Numbered from the stretch's first letter, positions 16,459 to 25,221 are shown. The stretch is DNA of 64,000 nucleotides from an uncultured Bacteroidales bacterium (GCA_900545245.1 UQYV01000010.1:21968-85967); one strand, 5' to 3'. A program made the numbers and translations. The notes: a model not told the origin generated them from the sequence alone.

Positions 16459-17382
16459 TTAGTTTTCCGTATGATAACTAATCCTGACATTAAATTTATT
16501 CAGATCAAAACCATATTTCGCGAATAGTCCGTTTATTTCAAAATAATTGAAATCTTCGGAAAGTATCTGAGCTATTTCCACAATAATGTTGTATGTCTGA
16601 AAAATCTCGCGAGCATACAGGTCAGGAACATGACGAAGATAATCCGCCTTTGTGTAAGGATGCCAAGGAGAATGAGCAAGTTCAAAGTCAAGCAGTTCCA
16701 ACGCCCAAGTGTAGTTCTGAGAAGTAAGGGCATTATGCAGGATTCCATTATCGTGCAGTATTCTCAGGTTACTTATCAGTACATTGGCGGCAATCATATG
16801 CCGATGTTTATAATCATACCCTTCAGAATTGTATTCTTCCCATTTAAGAATTTCCGCTTCGAGTTGCTCTTGCGGGACAAAGCGAAAATCAGAAATTCGG
16901 TATGGACATTCAACATCATATTGGAGCAGATATGGACGAATACACTTTCCATTCGGCAAAATAACATCGCATTCAAGTTCCAGTACATATTCCATTCTGT
17001 TCGTCTTGACGCCTAAAGTCGCGACATCGTTACACAAATTGAAGTCTCTGATGGCATCGGCTTCGAGAAGCAGTCCCCATGTACCATCGCCCATCTCACC
17101 AGTATTTGCAAAAGTATAACCCGTGTAGGAAAAGCCATTGCCTTTACTTACGACGCTTCGCCCGCCTTCTGTACGACCGACTATGAAACTTCTACCATGT
17201 GAATGCGGGGCGATGTTCCATACTGTGACATCTCCATTTTTGTCAAGCAAGAATGGAAAAGGCTGGCATTCACAGCCTACGCCCAACACCTGTTTGAATC
17301 TACAACTTTTAGCTCTGAATGGTATCATCCTATCAATTTTCTCAAAATTATCGAATCCTTTTTTCTGTTCGAGAACGAGCAT
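16459..17382 (-). CDS. SelO/protein-kinase-like protein in the peptide operon, 307 residues
   Basis: The family is not certain. Several motifs follow the order of the SelO (YdiU) AMPylase/kinase fold: Lys80-Gly-Asn-Gly (VSKGNGFSY, compare KGAGRTPYSR), then Glu108 and RDF at 112-114 before LGVKT (compare REF...LGIPTT), then a loop LHNALTSQN (215-223) followed by ELLDFELA with Asp232, in the positions of the catalytic and metal-binding loops. The usual catalytic-loop Asp is replaced by Ala218, so activity by a standard kinase mechanism is doubtful. It lies between the 31-residue peptide gene and the 449-residue gene. A role in modifying the peptide or sensing the product is inference. Confidence 0.7.
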   Translation of the reverse strand: MLVLEQKKGFDNFEKIDRMIPFRAKSCRFKQVLGVGCECQPFPFLLDKNGDVTVWNIAPHSHGRSFIVGRTEGGRSVVSKGNGFSYTGYTFANTGEMGDGTWGLLLEADAIRDFNLCNDVATLGVKTNRMEYVLELECDVILPNGKCIRPYLLQYDVECPYRISDFRFVPQEQLEAEILKWEEYNSEGYDYKHRHMIAANVLISNLRILHDNGILHNALTSQNYTWALELLDFELAHSPWHPYTKADYLRHVPDLYAREIFQTYNIIVEIAQILSEDFNYFEINGLFAKYGFDLNKFNVRISYHTEN

Positions 17383-17400
17383 TTCGCCTTAAAGGATTAG

Positions 17401-17430
17401 GCAGAGTCGGACGCATTTATCCGGCTCTGC
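17401..17430 (-). promoter_or_regulatory. Hairpin between the peptide gene and the downstream genes
   Basis: Ten-base arms GCAGAGYCGG (9 of 10 paired) with a 10-base loop lie 12 bases after the peptide stop codon. There is no T run. It may stabilise the peptide mRNA or reduce expression of the genes after it. Confidence 0.45.
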
Positions 17431-17441
17431 TTGTAGAAACA

Positions 17442-17537
17442 CTAATTCGTGCGATACATAATACCGCAACGAGACTCAGTATCCCTTGGGCAATTGCCCA
17501 TAGAACGTACGTCTGAAGATGTTTTAATCTTTAACAT
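17442..17537 (-). CDS. Candidate precursor peptide, 31 residues with two cysteines
   Basis: A short frame in the 215-base gap between the radical SAM gene and the SelO-like gene. It starts with ATG at 17535-17537 in the context ATAAGGATATG, the same as the pepP start, and ends with TAG. The N-terminal part MLKIKTSSDVRSMG could be a leader and the remainder (NCPRDTESRCGIMYRTN) a core with two cysteines eight residues apart. It lies 60 bases after the radical SAM stop and is followed by a hairpin. A substrate role for the neighbouring radical SAM/SPASM protein is inferred from position, size and cysteines. It could also be a chance frame. Confidence 0.5.
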   Translation of the reverse strand: MLKIKTSSDVRSMGNCPRDTESRCGIMYRTN

Positions 17538-17597
17538 ATCCTTATGATTTAATTGGTTATAAATGATTTAGCGGGTCCATTACATGACCCCTTGAAG

Positions 17598-19628
17598 TTA
17601 TTGAGCTTCAAACTTTTTATTTCTAAAATTCGTAGTTTCTTCCTTGGCAAGCGCCTCCGTTTCGACTCTTAGGCCGGCTATCGCATCATCCAAAGACTGC
17701 CCGTCAAGGGAATCATAGCCGTTCATCATCTTTTGAGCAAGATTAAACCGCACCTTAGCTATGAAACAATTGCTCTCGGCCGCTTTGAACGGTGTTCCAT
17801 TTTCGACATAATTGTTGCCCGGACACAGATTGCAGTAGCCGCAGTAATCGTGTCGCCCGCATTCATCATAAATGTCAAGAGTTGACTCCTGCCATTTGTG
17901 CGACTGAATTCCGCTAAAAATTTCTGACATAGATTGCTCCTTAACGTTACCTAAAGAGGCTGGAAATGAGCAGCAAACCTGCACATTCCCCTCCGGCGTT
18001 ACACAGAATGAAGAATACCCTGCCCCACAGGCATTTACTGTCATTAGTCTTGGCTGCCCGCCATAATTGGGAGCTTCAGGCCCGACATAAAGGGGAATGT
18101 TGTCGTCCCTAAGCACGACATACAACTGTTCTTCCGTCAGCCGAAGTTTTCTCGGGGCACACATATCGCCCTCATTTGACGGGGCCACACAAACCTCGAA
18201 CTGCGGAACAGCGCCATATTTCCGAGCCAAGTCCTTTATGCTCCGATAAGTCTTGAGATTTGGCTGCATTATGACACATTTGAGATTCATCGCCATTCCA
18301 TATTCAGACAATCCTTCAATAAACTTAATAGACTTGCGAAGCGAACCCGGAACACGTGTTATTTTATCGTGGATTTCTTCATTCTGGCTATAAATTGAAA
18401 TCCCTATTAAACGAGGATAATAAGACAGCAGTCGTTCAACGTCCCCAAACACCATTTGACCATTCGTGAATATATCAAATGCGATTTCCTTTCGCCACAA
18501 ATATTCGATAATATCCCAAACTATAGGTTTGGAAAAAGGATCTCCACCGCTGAGACATACTTTATATAGACCCAATTCATACATCTCATCAATCACCCTT
18601 TTGTATTCTTCCAGAGTAAGTTCAGTTCTATTTCTATGGCTTTTTTCACCGTCATTACGTGTTGCACCCGGGTTATAGCAGTGGATGCATCTTTCGCTGC
18701 AGTTATAGGTAAGTTCAAACATTGCGGAAGTAACTTCGGCATCACCTTCAACCGCCTCGTTGTATTGCTTTTCAGCATTGCTTATGTCATATGGAAGTTT
18801 CTCTTTCGTACTTCTATCGTCAGTCAACTCTTGCGTTTTTCGCCAATTCCCGACACGTTTCCTATAATTCAAAATATCCTCGGACGTAGATATATAAGAT
18901 ATTAAAAGCCCAGCATTCTGGAGTTCGCAGACAAAGTTCAACACTGCGTCCAAAGGAAGCTTTGTCATTTCAAGGATATGTTCTATGGAAATCTCACCAT
19001 TTCTTTGCACAGAGAGGATATAACCCACCACATCCGCAGATAGTTCATCAAAATAGCTTACGACACCTTGGATGAGGTTGTACATCAAGGCACAATGTTT
19101 TCTTTGATTGTATCGTCCACAAGTCCATACCGGTCTATAGAGCTGCAAGGCTTGGGCGAGACTGTCAATACGTCTGTCAAATACCATTCGCCTCGGCGAG
19201 TCCGGATTTAGGCAAATGGCATCTCTCATTTTTATCAAGGCTGTAGCCATCGGCAAAGCAAATCCCGCCTTTGCGGCGATTGAATCACAGAAGATTTCAT
19301 CATTTTCAATCGCAAGGGCTTTATACTTCGCCATACTATGCCAAATCACAGCATGACCAATCTCATGGAATATGCAGGCTATTTGTTCTTCTGTCGTTAA
19401 ATGATATTCTGAAATAATCCTCTCGCAATAACCTATAGTCAGAATGGAATAGTTGAAAGAGAATGGAGATTCCTTGAAGGCATCGGAAAATATTTCATAC
19501 TTGTCATCTGGTTCTGACATAAAACATATCTCCAATGTATCTCTATAGTACTCGCCAAGAATAGAATTTACTTTCTCCTCAAACAGAACGGGAAAATCAA
19601 GATAGTTATTTTTAAATAGAATTTTCAT
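17598..19628 (-). CDS. Metallopeptidase-radical SAM/SPASM fusion, probable peptide maturase
   Basis: The frame is open to 19667, but MKILFKNNYLDF at 19628 is the likely start because the earlier codons form a 9-base hairpin (TTGCTCCCG/CGGGAGCAA). From the first frame Met: residues 91-136 contain a gluzincin-like site, HEIGH at 101-105 with acidic ENDEIFCD 20 residues later; 195-260 look like a PqqD/RRE or winged-helix region; the radical SAM cluster CxxxCxxC is Cys323, Cys327 and Cys330 (NCSERCIHCYNPG); SGGDPF is at 373-378; and a SPASM domain (547-634) has Cys547, 555, 565, 566, 603, 609, 612, 615 and 634. Such enzymes make thioether or carbon-carbon links in peptides. Joining the maturase to a peptidase domain in one chain is unusual. 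Confidence 0.88.
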   Translation of the reverse strand: MKILFKNNYLDFPVLFEEKVNSILGEYYRDTLEICFMSEPDDKYEIFSDAFKESPFSFNYSILTIGYCERIISEYHLTTEEQIACIFHEIGHAVIWHSMAKYKALAIENDEIFCDSIAAKAGFALPMATALIKMRDAICLNPDSPRRMVFDRRIDSLAQALQLYRPVWTCGRYNQRKHCALMYNLIQGVVSYFDELSADVVGYILSVQRNGEISIEHILEMTKLPLDAVLNFVCELQNAGLLISYISTSEDILNYRKRVGNWRKTQELTDDRSTKEKLPYDISNAEKQYNEAVEGDAEVTSAMFELTYNCSERCIHCYNPGATRNDGEKSHRNRTELTLEEYKRVIDEMYELGLYKVCLSGGDPFSKPIVWDIIEYLWRKEIAFDIFTNGQMVFGDVERLLSYYPRLIGISIYSQNEEIHDKITRVPGSLRKSIKFIEGLSEYGMAMNLKCVIMQPNLKTYRSIKDLARKYGAVPQFEVCVAPSNEGDMCAPRKLRLTEEQLYVVLRDDNIPLYVGPEAPNYGGQPRLMTVNACGAGYSSFCVTPEGNVQVCCSFPASLGNVKEQSMSEIFSGIQSHKWQESTLDIYDECGRHDYCGYCNLCPGNNYVENGTPFKAAESNCFIAKVRFNLAQKMMNGYDSLDGQSLDDAIAGLRVETEALAKEETTNFRNKKFEAQ

Positions 19629-19680
19629 TCTTCTACTCATTGCTCCCGCAGCCTCCATCGGGAGCAATACAATAAAAACA

Positions 19681-19923
19681 GAAAGTGTGGAGCCTGATTT
19701 CGTTTATCTAAAGAGAGGTTCTGACAAAACCTAAAAGCAAATAAACTGAAACAATCCCCACACCTGTATCGATAGCGTTGAACACACGCAAGCGAATACA
19801 GATGACGGTGCCGTTCGTTGTCCTTGCTTTTATTGAAACTGTCAGATTTCTCTTTAAGGACAGTGCGAAAACACTTTCATCAATATGTCATTGCAGACTC
19901 TCGCCTGCAACGGGGCAAATATA
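19681..19923 (-). repeat. Conserved promoter-leader element, copy 2
   Basis: It matches 5674-5925 and forms the leader, of roughly 280 bases, of the radical SAM transcript. After the promoter it has a small hairpin (TTGCAG...CTGCAA) and an 8-codon frame (MKVFSHCP). The open stretches differ in frame from copy 1. The gene-free stretch 19668-20068 holds this leader and the DUF2723 hairpin only. Confidence 0.6.
19916..19923 (-). promoter_or_regulatory. Promoter -7 box of the peptide operon
   Basis: TATATTTG on the minus strand lies at the start of the conserved leader. Confidence 0.6.
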
Positions 19924-20001
19924 AAAAATATTCTCGGAATATTAAAACAGCACCGATGGGATTGTTTCAGAATTAAAGATATTGATTCGACAAAATAACT
20001 C

Positions 20002-20036
20002 GGGCTAAACCGACGATTTTTTCTTCGATTTAGCCC
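20002..20036 (-). terminator. Hairpin after the DUF2723 gene
   Basis: The third copy of the 35-base GGGCTAAA...TTTAGCCC hairpin. Its one changed base leaves a G-U pair in the minus-strand RNA but an A-C mismatch in the plus-strand RNA, which fits a role in the DUF2723 transcript. Confidence 0.6.
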
Positions 20037-20068
20037 AAGTTATATATCTGAAAAAATAAACTTAACTA

Positions 20069-23000
20069 TTATTCCTTGATGCCATAATCGGCACGGAGAC
20101 GATCGAAACCTGCGTCGACGAGGGCTACAACATCCTCGTCGCCGCTGTCTTTGGCTATGTCCTGAACCATAAGAACTATGCTGCGGGCACGTTCGAAGTC
20201 GTCCTTGGCGTAGTCGTAGAACTGGAAGAAGAAGTTGACGGACTGGAACATCTTGTCGAGGAAGCGAGTGGCAAGGTCTGAGGCCTTGTCCTTCTCTCCC
20301 AAGACATAGTAGAGGTTAATCATATCCATGACCATCAGCTCGTTGGAGTATCCGAGATAGGAAATGTCCAGCGGGTAGTTCTTCTCCGGCACGCAGGCCT
20401 GGCACTTGTCGAGCATCTCCACGGCGCGCTCAGGATGGCCAGCCTTAACCATTTCCTTCGCAACGTTCACGAAAAGGGCACGCTGCGAGAGGACACCGCA
20501 GAAAGTGTAGAGGTGCTGGTTGTCGGCGTAGTAGTCCGGACGGCTGAGAGCGTCCCACTTATAGACATTTGTCATCATGTCGTAGAGCTTGTCCGGATCG
20601 GCAAACCCGACCTCCGAAGTGCGCTGGCGATTGCGGACAGGGACAAACTTGTAGGAGAATCCGTCATATTCAAGATAGTCCTTGATGCCCATATTGAGGT
20701 CACCGCCCATATTCAGGAGATGTATTGGCCTGTCCCACTGATAGTTCGAAAGCAGGTCGAGCATGAATAATTCCGGCTTGGAGATATAGTCCTTCTTCGA
20801 TGACATCGTCAGCACTATATATTCCGGAATTTGAGACTCATATTTTTTGTCGAGTATGCCGTATTTGATGACATTTTCCTTATTCACCGGTACGACAAGC
20901 TTGCGCGAACAGATGTAATCGACCATTTTTCCCGACGAAAGCGGAACCTTTGCGGACGGATGGCGGAAGACGCGCATCACGTCGGAAAGGAGTAGAGCGC
21001 TGTCGCGTGTGTCGTAGATGTGAACGAAATCGTTGGTGCCGTAGAGGTACTGGCGCGGGCCGACGCTCAAATCGAGCGGGGCTGACTTGTTGCAGGCCCA
21101 TTTCATCTGGTCTATGTGCCAGTCGGTTCCGAGCAGTGAGGTGTTCACTATACGCACGTCAGGACGGCATTCTTCGACCTCCTGAGCATACCAGAGAGGG
21201 AAGGTGTCGTTGTCGCCGTGGGTTATCAGGATGCCGTTCTCACCGCAGGAATTGAGATAGTTGTAGGCCATCTCCACAGCGGTGCGACGGTTGCTTCTGT
21301 CGTGGTCGTCCCAGTTCTCTGCTCCCATCAGGGCAGGCACGCCGAGACAGACAAGTGTCACGGCCGCGGAAACTGCGACTCCGGCAGTCTCTGAAGAGGC
21401 TTTCTTCTTTGCGAGCAGTTCCTCAATCCAAGTGTAAATCGCGAGCACGGCAAAGCCAATCCAAATTGCAAAAGCGTAGAATGAGCCGGCATAGGCATAG
21501 TCCCTTTCACGCACCTGGAAAGGCGGCTGATTGAGGTAAATCACAATCGCGATTCCCGTCATAAAGAACAGCAGGAACGTGACCCAACAGCCCCGCTTGT
21601 CCCTCGCGAACTGGGAAAACAGTCCGAGAAGCCCCAAAAGCAGAGGCAGCATATAGTAGTGGTTCTTGCCTTTGTTCTCCTTGAGATAGTCAGGTGCATC
21701 GCTCTGGTCGCCGAGCCGTATTTCGTCTATGAACGGGATACCGCTTTCCCAGTTACCCTCGAAAATCTCTCCCGGGCTCGGGCTGTGAACGTCGTTCTGG
21801 CGACCGGCGAAGTTCCACATGAAGTAGCGCCAGTACATCCAGTTCAGCTGATAGTCAAAAAAGAAACTGAGGTTTTCGCCCATTGTCGGCTTGCGGTAGT
21901 GTCCGCCTGCCTTGCCTCCGTTCTTCATATAAGAGCCGTAGAACTGCTTGTAACGGTCATCGACGCCGTTTCCGCTGTTCCACATGCGCGGAAAAAGCAT
22001 CTTGTCGCCGCCCTCATAGACGATGTTTCCGAATGACGGAGCTTTGATGTATTTTCCGTCCATCGGCGCCCAATACCAATCGTCTTCGATATAATAGTCC
22101 GAGTCGAAATACTGTCCGTAGATGAGCGGCGTGCTTCCATACTGTTCGCGGCTGAGGTAGCGGCAAAGGGTGAAAGGATTATCGGGCTGGTATTCGTTGG
22201 TCGGCGTGTGTGCGCATGAACGGATAATCACAATCGAGAACACGGAAAATCCCACAACGATGGTCGTGAAGCACAGCAACAGCGTGTTGAGAAACGCCTT
22301 CTGCTTCTTCATTGTCACGAAAAGGCCCCAAAAACATAGCGCAAAGAGCAACACAACGAAGAAAACAGCTCCGGAATTGTACGGCAGATGGAACGTGTTC
22401 ACGAAGAACAGGTCGAAATAGGCCGCAATCTTCGGAAGGTAAGGTATTATCACAAAGAGAATAAGGGCCAGAATCACGCACGAGAGCGCAAAGATTCCAA
22501 CGAGTTGGCGGAATGTATATCCCTTATCCTCACGCTTCCTATAATAATAGAGGAACACGAGGCACGGTATCGTCAGCAGGTTCAGCAGGTGTACGCCTAT
22601 CGAGAGGCCCATCAGGAAGCAAATCAGCACAATCCAGCGGTCCGCGTAAGGCTCGTCCGCCTGTTCATACCATTTGGTCATCGCCCAGAACACGATTGCC
22701 GTAAAGAGCGAGGACATCGCATAGACCTCACCTTCCACTGCGGAGAACCAGAATGTGTCGGAGAAACAGTATGCGAGCGCTCCAACGGCTCCGCTTCCGT
22801 ATATGGCAATGGCTCTACCTATGGAATATTTCCCGTCCTCACCGGGCTTGACGATGCGTTTGGCGAGAAAGACGATGGTGAGATAGAGAAAAAATATCGT
22901 CAATGCGGAGCATATCGCACTCATCGAATTGACTGCCACCGCCGCATGCATTTTGTCCGTGAACATTGTGCAAAAACGCGCAATCAACTGAAACACAGGG

Positions 23001-23167
23001 TTTCCCGGCGGATGTCCGACTTCAAGTTTATATGACGAGGCGATGAACTCTCCGCAGTCCCAAAATGATGCGGTGGGCTCGATTGTGAGAAGGTATGTAA
23101 CGGCAGAAATCAAAAAAACGACTGCCGAGGTCACATAATTCCAAAGATTGAATCTTTTTTTATCCAT
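20069..23167 (-). CDS. DUF2723 family membrane protein
   Basis: A 1032-residue membrane protein common in Bacteroidota. The N-terminal half has about ten to twelve hydrophobic segments and the family signature ASFWDCGEFIASSYKLEVGH with PPGNPVFQL, which resembles the first periplasmic loop of GT-C (PMT-type) protein glycosyltransferases; the family is placed near O-glycosylation enzymes. After residue 600 the chain is soluble (ILITHGDNDTFPLWYAQEVE) with a helical, TPR-like tail. A promoter box TATCTTTG gives a very short leader. Acceptor and sugar are not evident. Confidence 0.92.
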   Translation of the reverse strand: MDKKRFNLWNYVTSAVVFLISAVTYLLTIEPTASFWDCGEFIASSYKLEVGHPPGNPVFQLIARFCTMFTDKMHAAVAVNSMSAICSALTIFFLYLTIVFLAKRIVKPGEDGKYSIGRAIAIYGSGAVGALAYCFSDTFWFSAVEGEVYAMSSLFTAIVFWAMTKWYEQADEPYADRWIVLICFLMGLSIGVHLLNLLTIPCLVFLYYYRKREDKGYTFRQLVGIFALSCVILALILFVIIPYLPKIAAYFDLFFVNTFHLPYNSGAVFFVVLLFALCFWGLFVTMKKQKAFLNTLLLCFTTIVVGFSVFSIVIIRSCAHTPTNEYQPDNPFTLCRYLSREQYGSTPLIYGQYFDSDYYIEDDWYWAPMDGKYIKAPSFGNIVYEGGDKMLFPRMWNSGNGVDDRYKQFYGSYMKNGGKAGGHYRKPTMGENLSFFFDYQLNWMYWRYFMWNFAGRQNDVHSPSPGEIFEGNWESGIPFIDEIRLGDQSDAPDYLKENKGKNHYYMLPLLLGLLGLFSQFARDKRGCWVTFLLFFMTGIAIVIYLNQPPFQVRERDYAYAGSFYAFAIWIGFAVLAIYTWIEELLAKKKASSETAGVAVSAAVTLVCLGVPALMGAENWDDHDRSNRRTAVEMAYNYLNSCGENGILITHGDNDTFPLWYAQEVEECRPDVRIVNTSLLGTDWHIDQMKWACNKSAPLDLSVGPRQYLYGTNDFVHIYDTRDSALLLSDVMRVFRHPSAKVPLSSGKMVDYICSRKLVVPVNKENVIKYGILDKKYESQIPEYIVLTMSSKKDYISKPELFMLDLLSNYQWDRPIHLLNMGGDLNMGIKDYLEYDGFSYKFVPVRNRQRTSEVGFADPDKLYDMMTNVYKWDALSRPDYYADNQHLYTFCGVLSQRALFVNVAKEMVKAGHPERAVEMLDKCQACVPEKNYPLDISYLGYSNELMVMDMINLYYVLGEKDKASDLATRFLDKMFQSVNFFFQFYDYAKDDFERARSIVLMVQDIAKDSGDEDVVALVDAGFDRLRADYGIKE

Positions 23168-23187
23168 TTTATTTGTCGAATAACCCG

Positions 23188-23195
23188 CAAAGATA
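23188..23195 (-). promoter_or_regulatory. Promoter -7 box for DUF2723
   Basis: TATCTTTG on the minus strand lies about 20 bases before the start codon. Confidence 0.5.
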
Positions 23196-23228
23196 CAAAT
23201 AGATTGGTAATATTTGCAAAAAGATATA

Positions 23229-23576
23229 TCAGTTTCCCCGTTTGGCGTTATAGCCGGCGGATTTCAGGAGTTCCGTCACCCTGTCTCGGAAATCGCCTTG
23301 AATCACAATCTCTCCATCCTTTGCGCTGCCGCCGACGCCGCATTTGACTTTGAGCATCTTTCCAAGCTCCTTCAAGTCGTCCTCATTTCCGACAAATCCG
23401 GTTACGAGTGTAACCTGCTTTCCGGCGCGTCCCTTGCGGTCAATTTTCACCACAAGTTTCTGCTTCGAAGGTTCAAGTGTTTCAGCCTCAGGCTCCTCCT
23501 CTGTCTGATATTGAAAGTCCGGGTTAGTCGAGAAGACCACCCCAAGTCTGCTTTTCCAATCGTTGTCCACTGCCAT
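23229..23576 (-). CDS. SUI1/eIF1-like translation factor (YciH family)
   Basis: A 115-residue protein with the SUI1 fold in its second half: KLVVKIDRKGRAGKQVTLVT then CGVGGSAKDGEIVIQGD and VTELLKSAGY. Family members act at translation initiation, but the bacterial role is poorly defined. The N-terminal 35 residues are acidic and low-complexity. It lies 61 bases upstream of DUF2723 on the same strand and has its own promoter box at 23648-23655. Confidence 0.93.
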   Translation of the reverse strand: MAVDNDWKSRLGVVFSTNPDFQYQTEEEPEAETLEPSKQKLVVKIDRKGRAGKQVTLVTGFVGNEDDLKELGKMLKVKCGVGGSAKDGEIVIQGDFRDRVTELLKSAGYNAKRGN

Positions 23577-23647
23577 AATCCAATAATAGTCAAATATTCA
23601 CAAACTTCCGCCGCGACAGCCACATACCCATCGCCCGCTTCATCTTG

Positions 23648-23655
23648 CAAATATA
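23648..23655 (-). promoter_or_regulatory. Promoter -7 box for the SUI1 gene
   Basis: TATATTTG on the minus strand; it is divergent from the promoter at 23704. Confidence 0.5.
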
Positions 23656-23703
23656 ACCAAATCTATCCGTAACCTTATCCTTTTATTTTCAGCGCATATT
23701 TAT

Positions 23704-23711
23704 TATTTTTG
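23704..23711 (+). promoter_or_regulatory. Promoter -7 box for the DUF4271-hemD-rnpA run
   Basis: TATTTTTG fits TAnnTTTG. It lies about 115 bases before the DUF4271 start. Confidence 0.4.
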
Positions 23712-23824
23712 CACGACAAAGCCCGGTTTCGAGAATCCTTTTGGACTGACCGGATGGAAAGACCGGCTGAAAGGACATGGAGGAAAGGCCTGGCTCAAGG
23801 AAAAGAATTGAAAATCATATTATT

Positions 23825-24460
23825 ATGGATGCAGAACAGATTACTTTGACGATCGCTACGGGCGTGTCGATTCTCATTTTTCTGCCGGCACTCCCACGTT
23901 TTGTCAACCTGTTCAGCCAACTATGGTCAAGTCTGTTCCGGACCGGCACTTGCATTCGCATAGAAGACAGCAGGAAAGTCCAGCGCAGCCGCGACATTGT
24001 TTTCTGGGCGAGCGTTCCGGGCCTCATGACGATTGTCTGGCATTGCGGTCTCTATGCACCGGAATGGCTCGAAGCCCTGCCTCCACAGTTCCATCTCCCG
24101 TGCGTTGCGGGAGTTATGCTCGGTTATTTCCTTCTGTGTATCACGCTCGGCCATATAGTTTTGCAAAGAAGACTCAGAACAAAAGTCTACGAGGCAGCGA
24201 CCGGATGCCCAAAGAATTTCTGGATTCTGCTTGCGTTCACACTGTTTGTCGCAACCATACCGCTAAAATCATCCGGAATCGGCAACAATGTGTCTGTAAT
24301 TGTAATGTACTGTATTACAGGCCTGTTATATTTCATCTTTTTAATACGAAGATTTCAAATTTTTGCTTCCGATAGCAATTATTTGACAGCAATTTTGTAC
24401 CTTTGCGCCCTTGAAATTCTGCCGACAGCATTGTTTGTGACCTCGGCATTGATTTTTTAA
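23825..24460 (+). CDS. DUF4271 membrane protein
   Basis: A 211-residue protein with about six hydrophobic segments. It matches DUF4271, a family found directly ahead of hemD in Bacteroidota (C-terminal YLTAILYLCALEILPTALFV). The frame opens earlier, at 23777, but MDAEQITLTIATG starts the membrane domain. Its stop is 4 bases before hemD. Function unknown; the linkage to hemD suggests a link to porphyrin or haem metabolism, but this rests on position only. Confidence 0.82.
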   Translation: MDAEQITLTIATGVSILIFLPALPRFVNLFSQLWSSLFRTGTCIRIEDSRKVQRSRDIVFWASVPGLMTIVWHCGLYAPEWLEALPPQFHLPCVAGVMLGYFLLCITLGHIVLQRRLRTKVYEAATGCPKNFWILLAFTLFVATIPLKSSGIGNNVSVIVMYCITGLLYFIFLIRRFQIFASDSNYLTAILYLCALEILPTALFVTSALIF

Positions 24461-24464
24461 AGAT

Positions 24465-25208
24465 ATGAGCGCAAAAAATATTCTCATCTCACAGAAGCAG
24501 CCGCAGACGGCCTCTCCATACGATGCACTTGCAGAAAAATTCGGAGTCAAGTTCGAATTTCTTCCGTTTTTTCAGATGGAGCCTCTTACTTCCCGCGAGT
24601 TCAGGACACAGAAAATCAACATATCCGACTACACGGCCATTGTGTTCTCGGCAAGGACGACCATTGACGCGTTTTTTCAACTTTGTGACGAACTCCGAGT
24701 CAAGATTCCCGAGACGATGAAATATTTCTGCACCACGGAAATCGTAGCCAACTACCTCCAGAAGCACATCGTCTACCGCAAGAGAAAGATTTTCTTCGGA
24801 GACGGGAAACCGGAGTCGGTGATGAATCTCATCGGACCGAAGCACAAGGGCGAGAAATTCCTCATAACGACCAGCGACTCAACCGGTAAGGATGCCATAA
24901 CAAAGCTGTTCGAGGCCACCAAATTTGACTTTACTACAGGAGTATTCGTCAAGTCGGTACCGCAGGACCTCACGGCTGTCGACCTTCACAAGTACGACGT
25001 AATTGTCGTGTTCAATGCAGCTGACGTCAAGTCACTCTATGCCAACTTTCCGGAGTTCAAGCAGGAGAACATCAAGTTCATAACCTACGGACGCTCAGTT
25101 GTGAAGGCAATGGAAGAGGCGGGTCTAAAGATTGAAATTTCCGCCCCGACTCCAGAAATCCCTTCCGTATCAAAGGCTCTTGAGAACTACCTCGTCAACG
25201 AAGAATAA
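24465..25208 (+). CDS. hemD: Uroporphyrinogen-III synthase
   Basis: A 247-residue HemD family protein that closes the linear tetrapyrrole with inversion of ring D. The family is recognised from its two Rossmann-like halves: NILISQKQPQ, then DYTAIVFSARTTIDAFFQLC, KFLITTSDSTGKDAITKLF, and the late VFNAADVKSLYANFPEF with ITYGRSVVKAMEEAGLKI. HemD sequences are poorly conserved, so the gene order DUF4271-hemD-rnpA, usual in Bacteroidota, is supporting evidence. Confidence 0.9.
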   Translation: MSAKNILISQKQPQTASPYDALAEKFGVKFEFLPFFQMEPLTSREFRTQKINISDYTAIVFSARTTIDAFFQLCDELRVKIPETMKYFCTTEIVANYLQKHIVYRKRKIFFGDGKPESVMNLIGPKHKGEKFLITTSDSTGKDAITKLFEATKFDFTTGVFVKSVPQDLTAVDLHKYDVIVVFNAADVKSLYANFPEFKQENIKFITYGRSVVKAMEEAGLKIEISAPTPEIPSVSKALENYLVNEE

Positions 25209-25221
25209 GCCACTGACAGAT

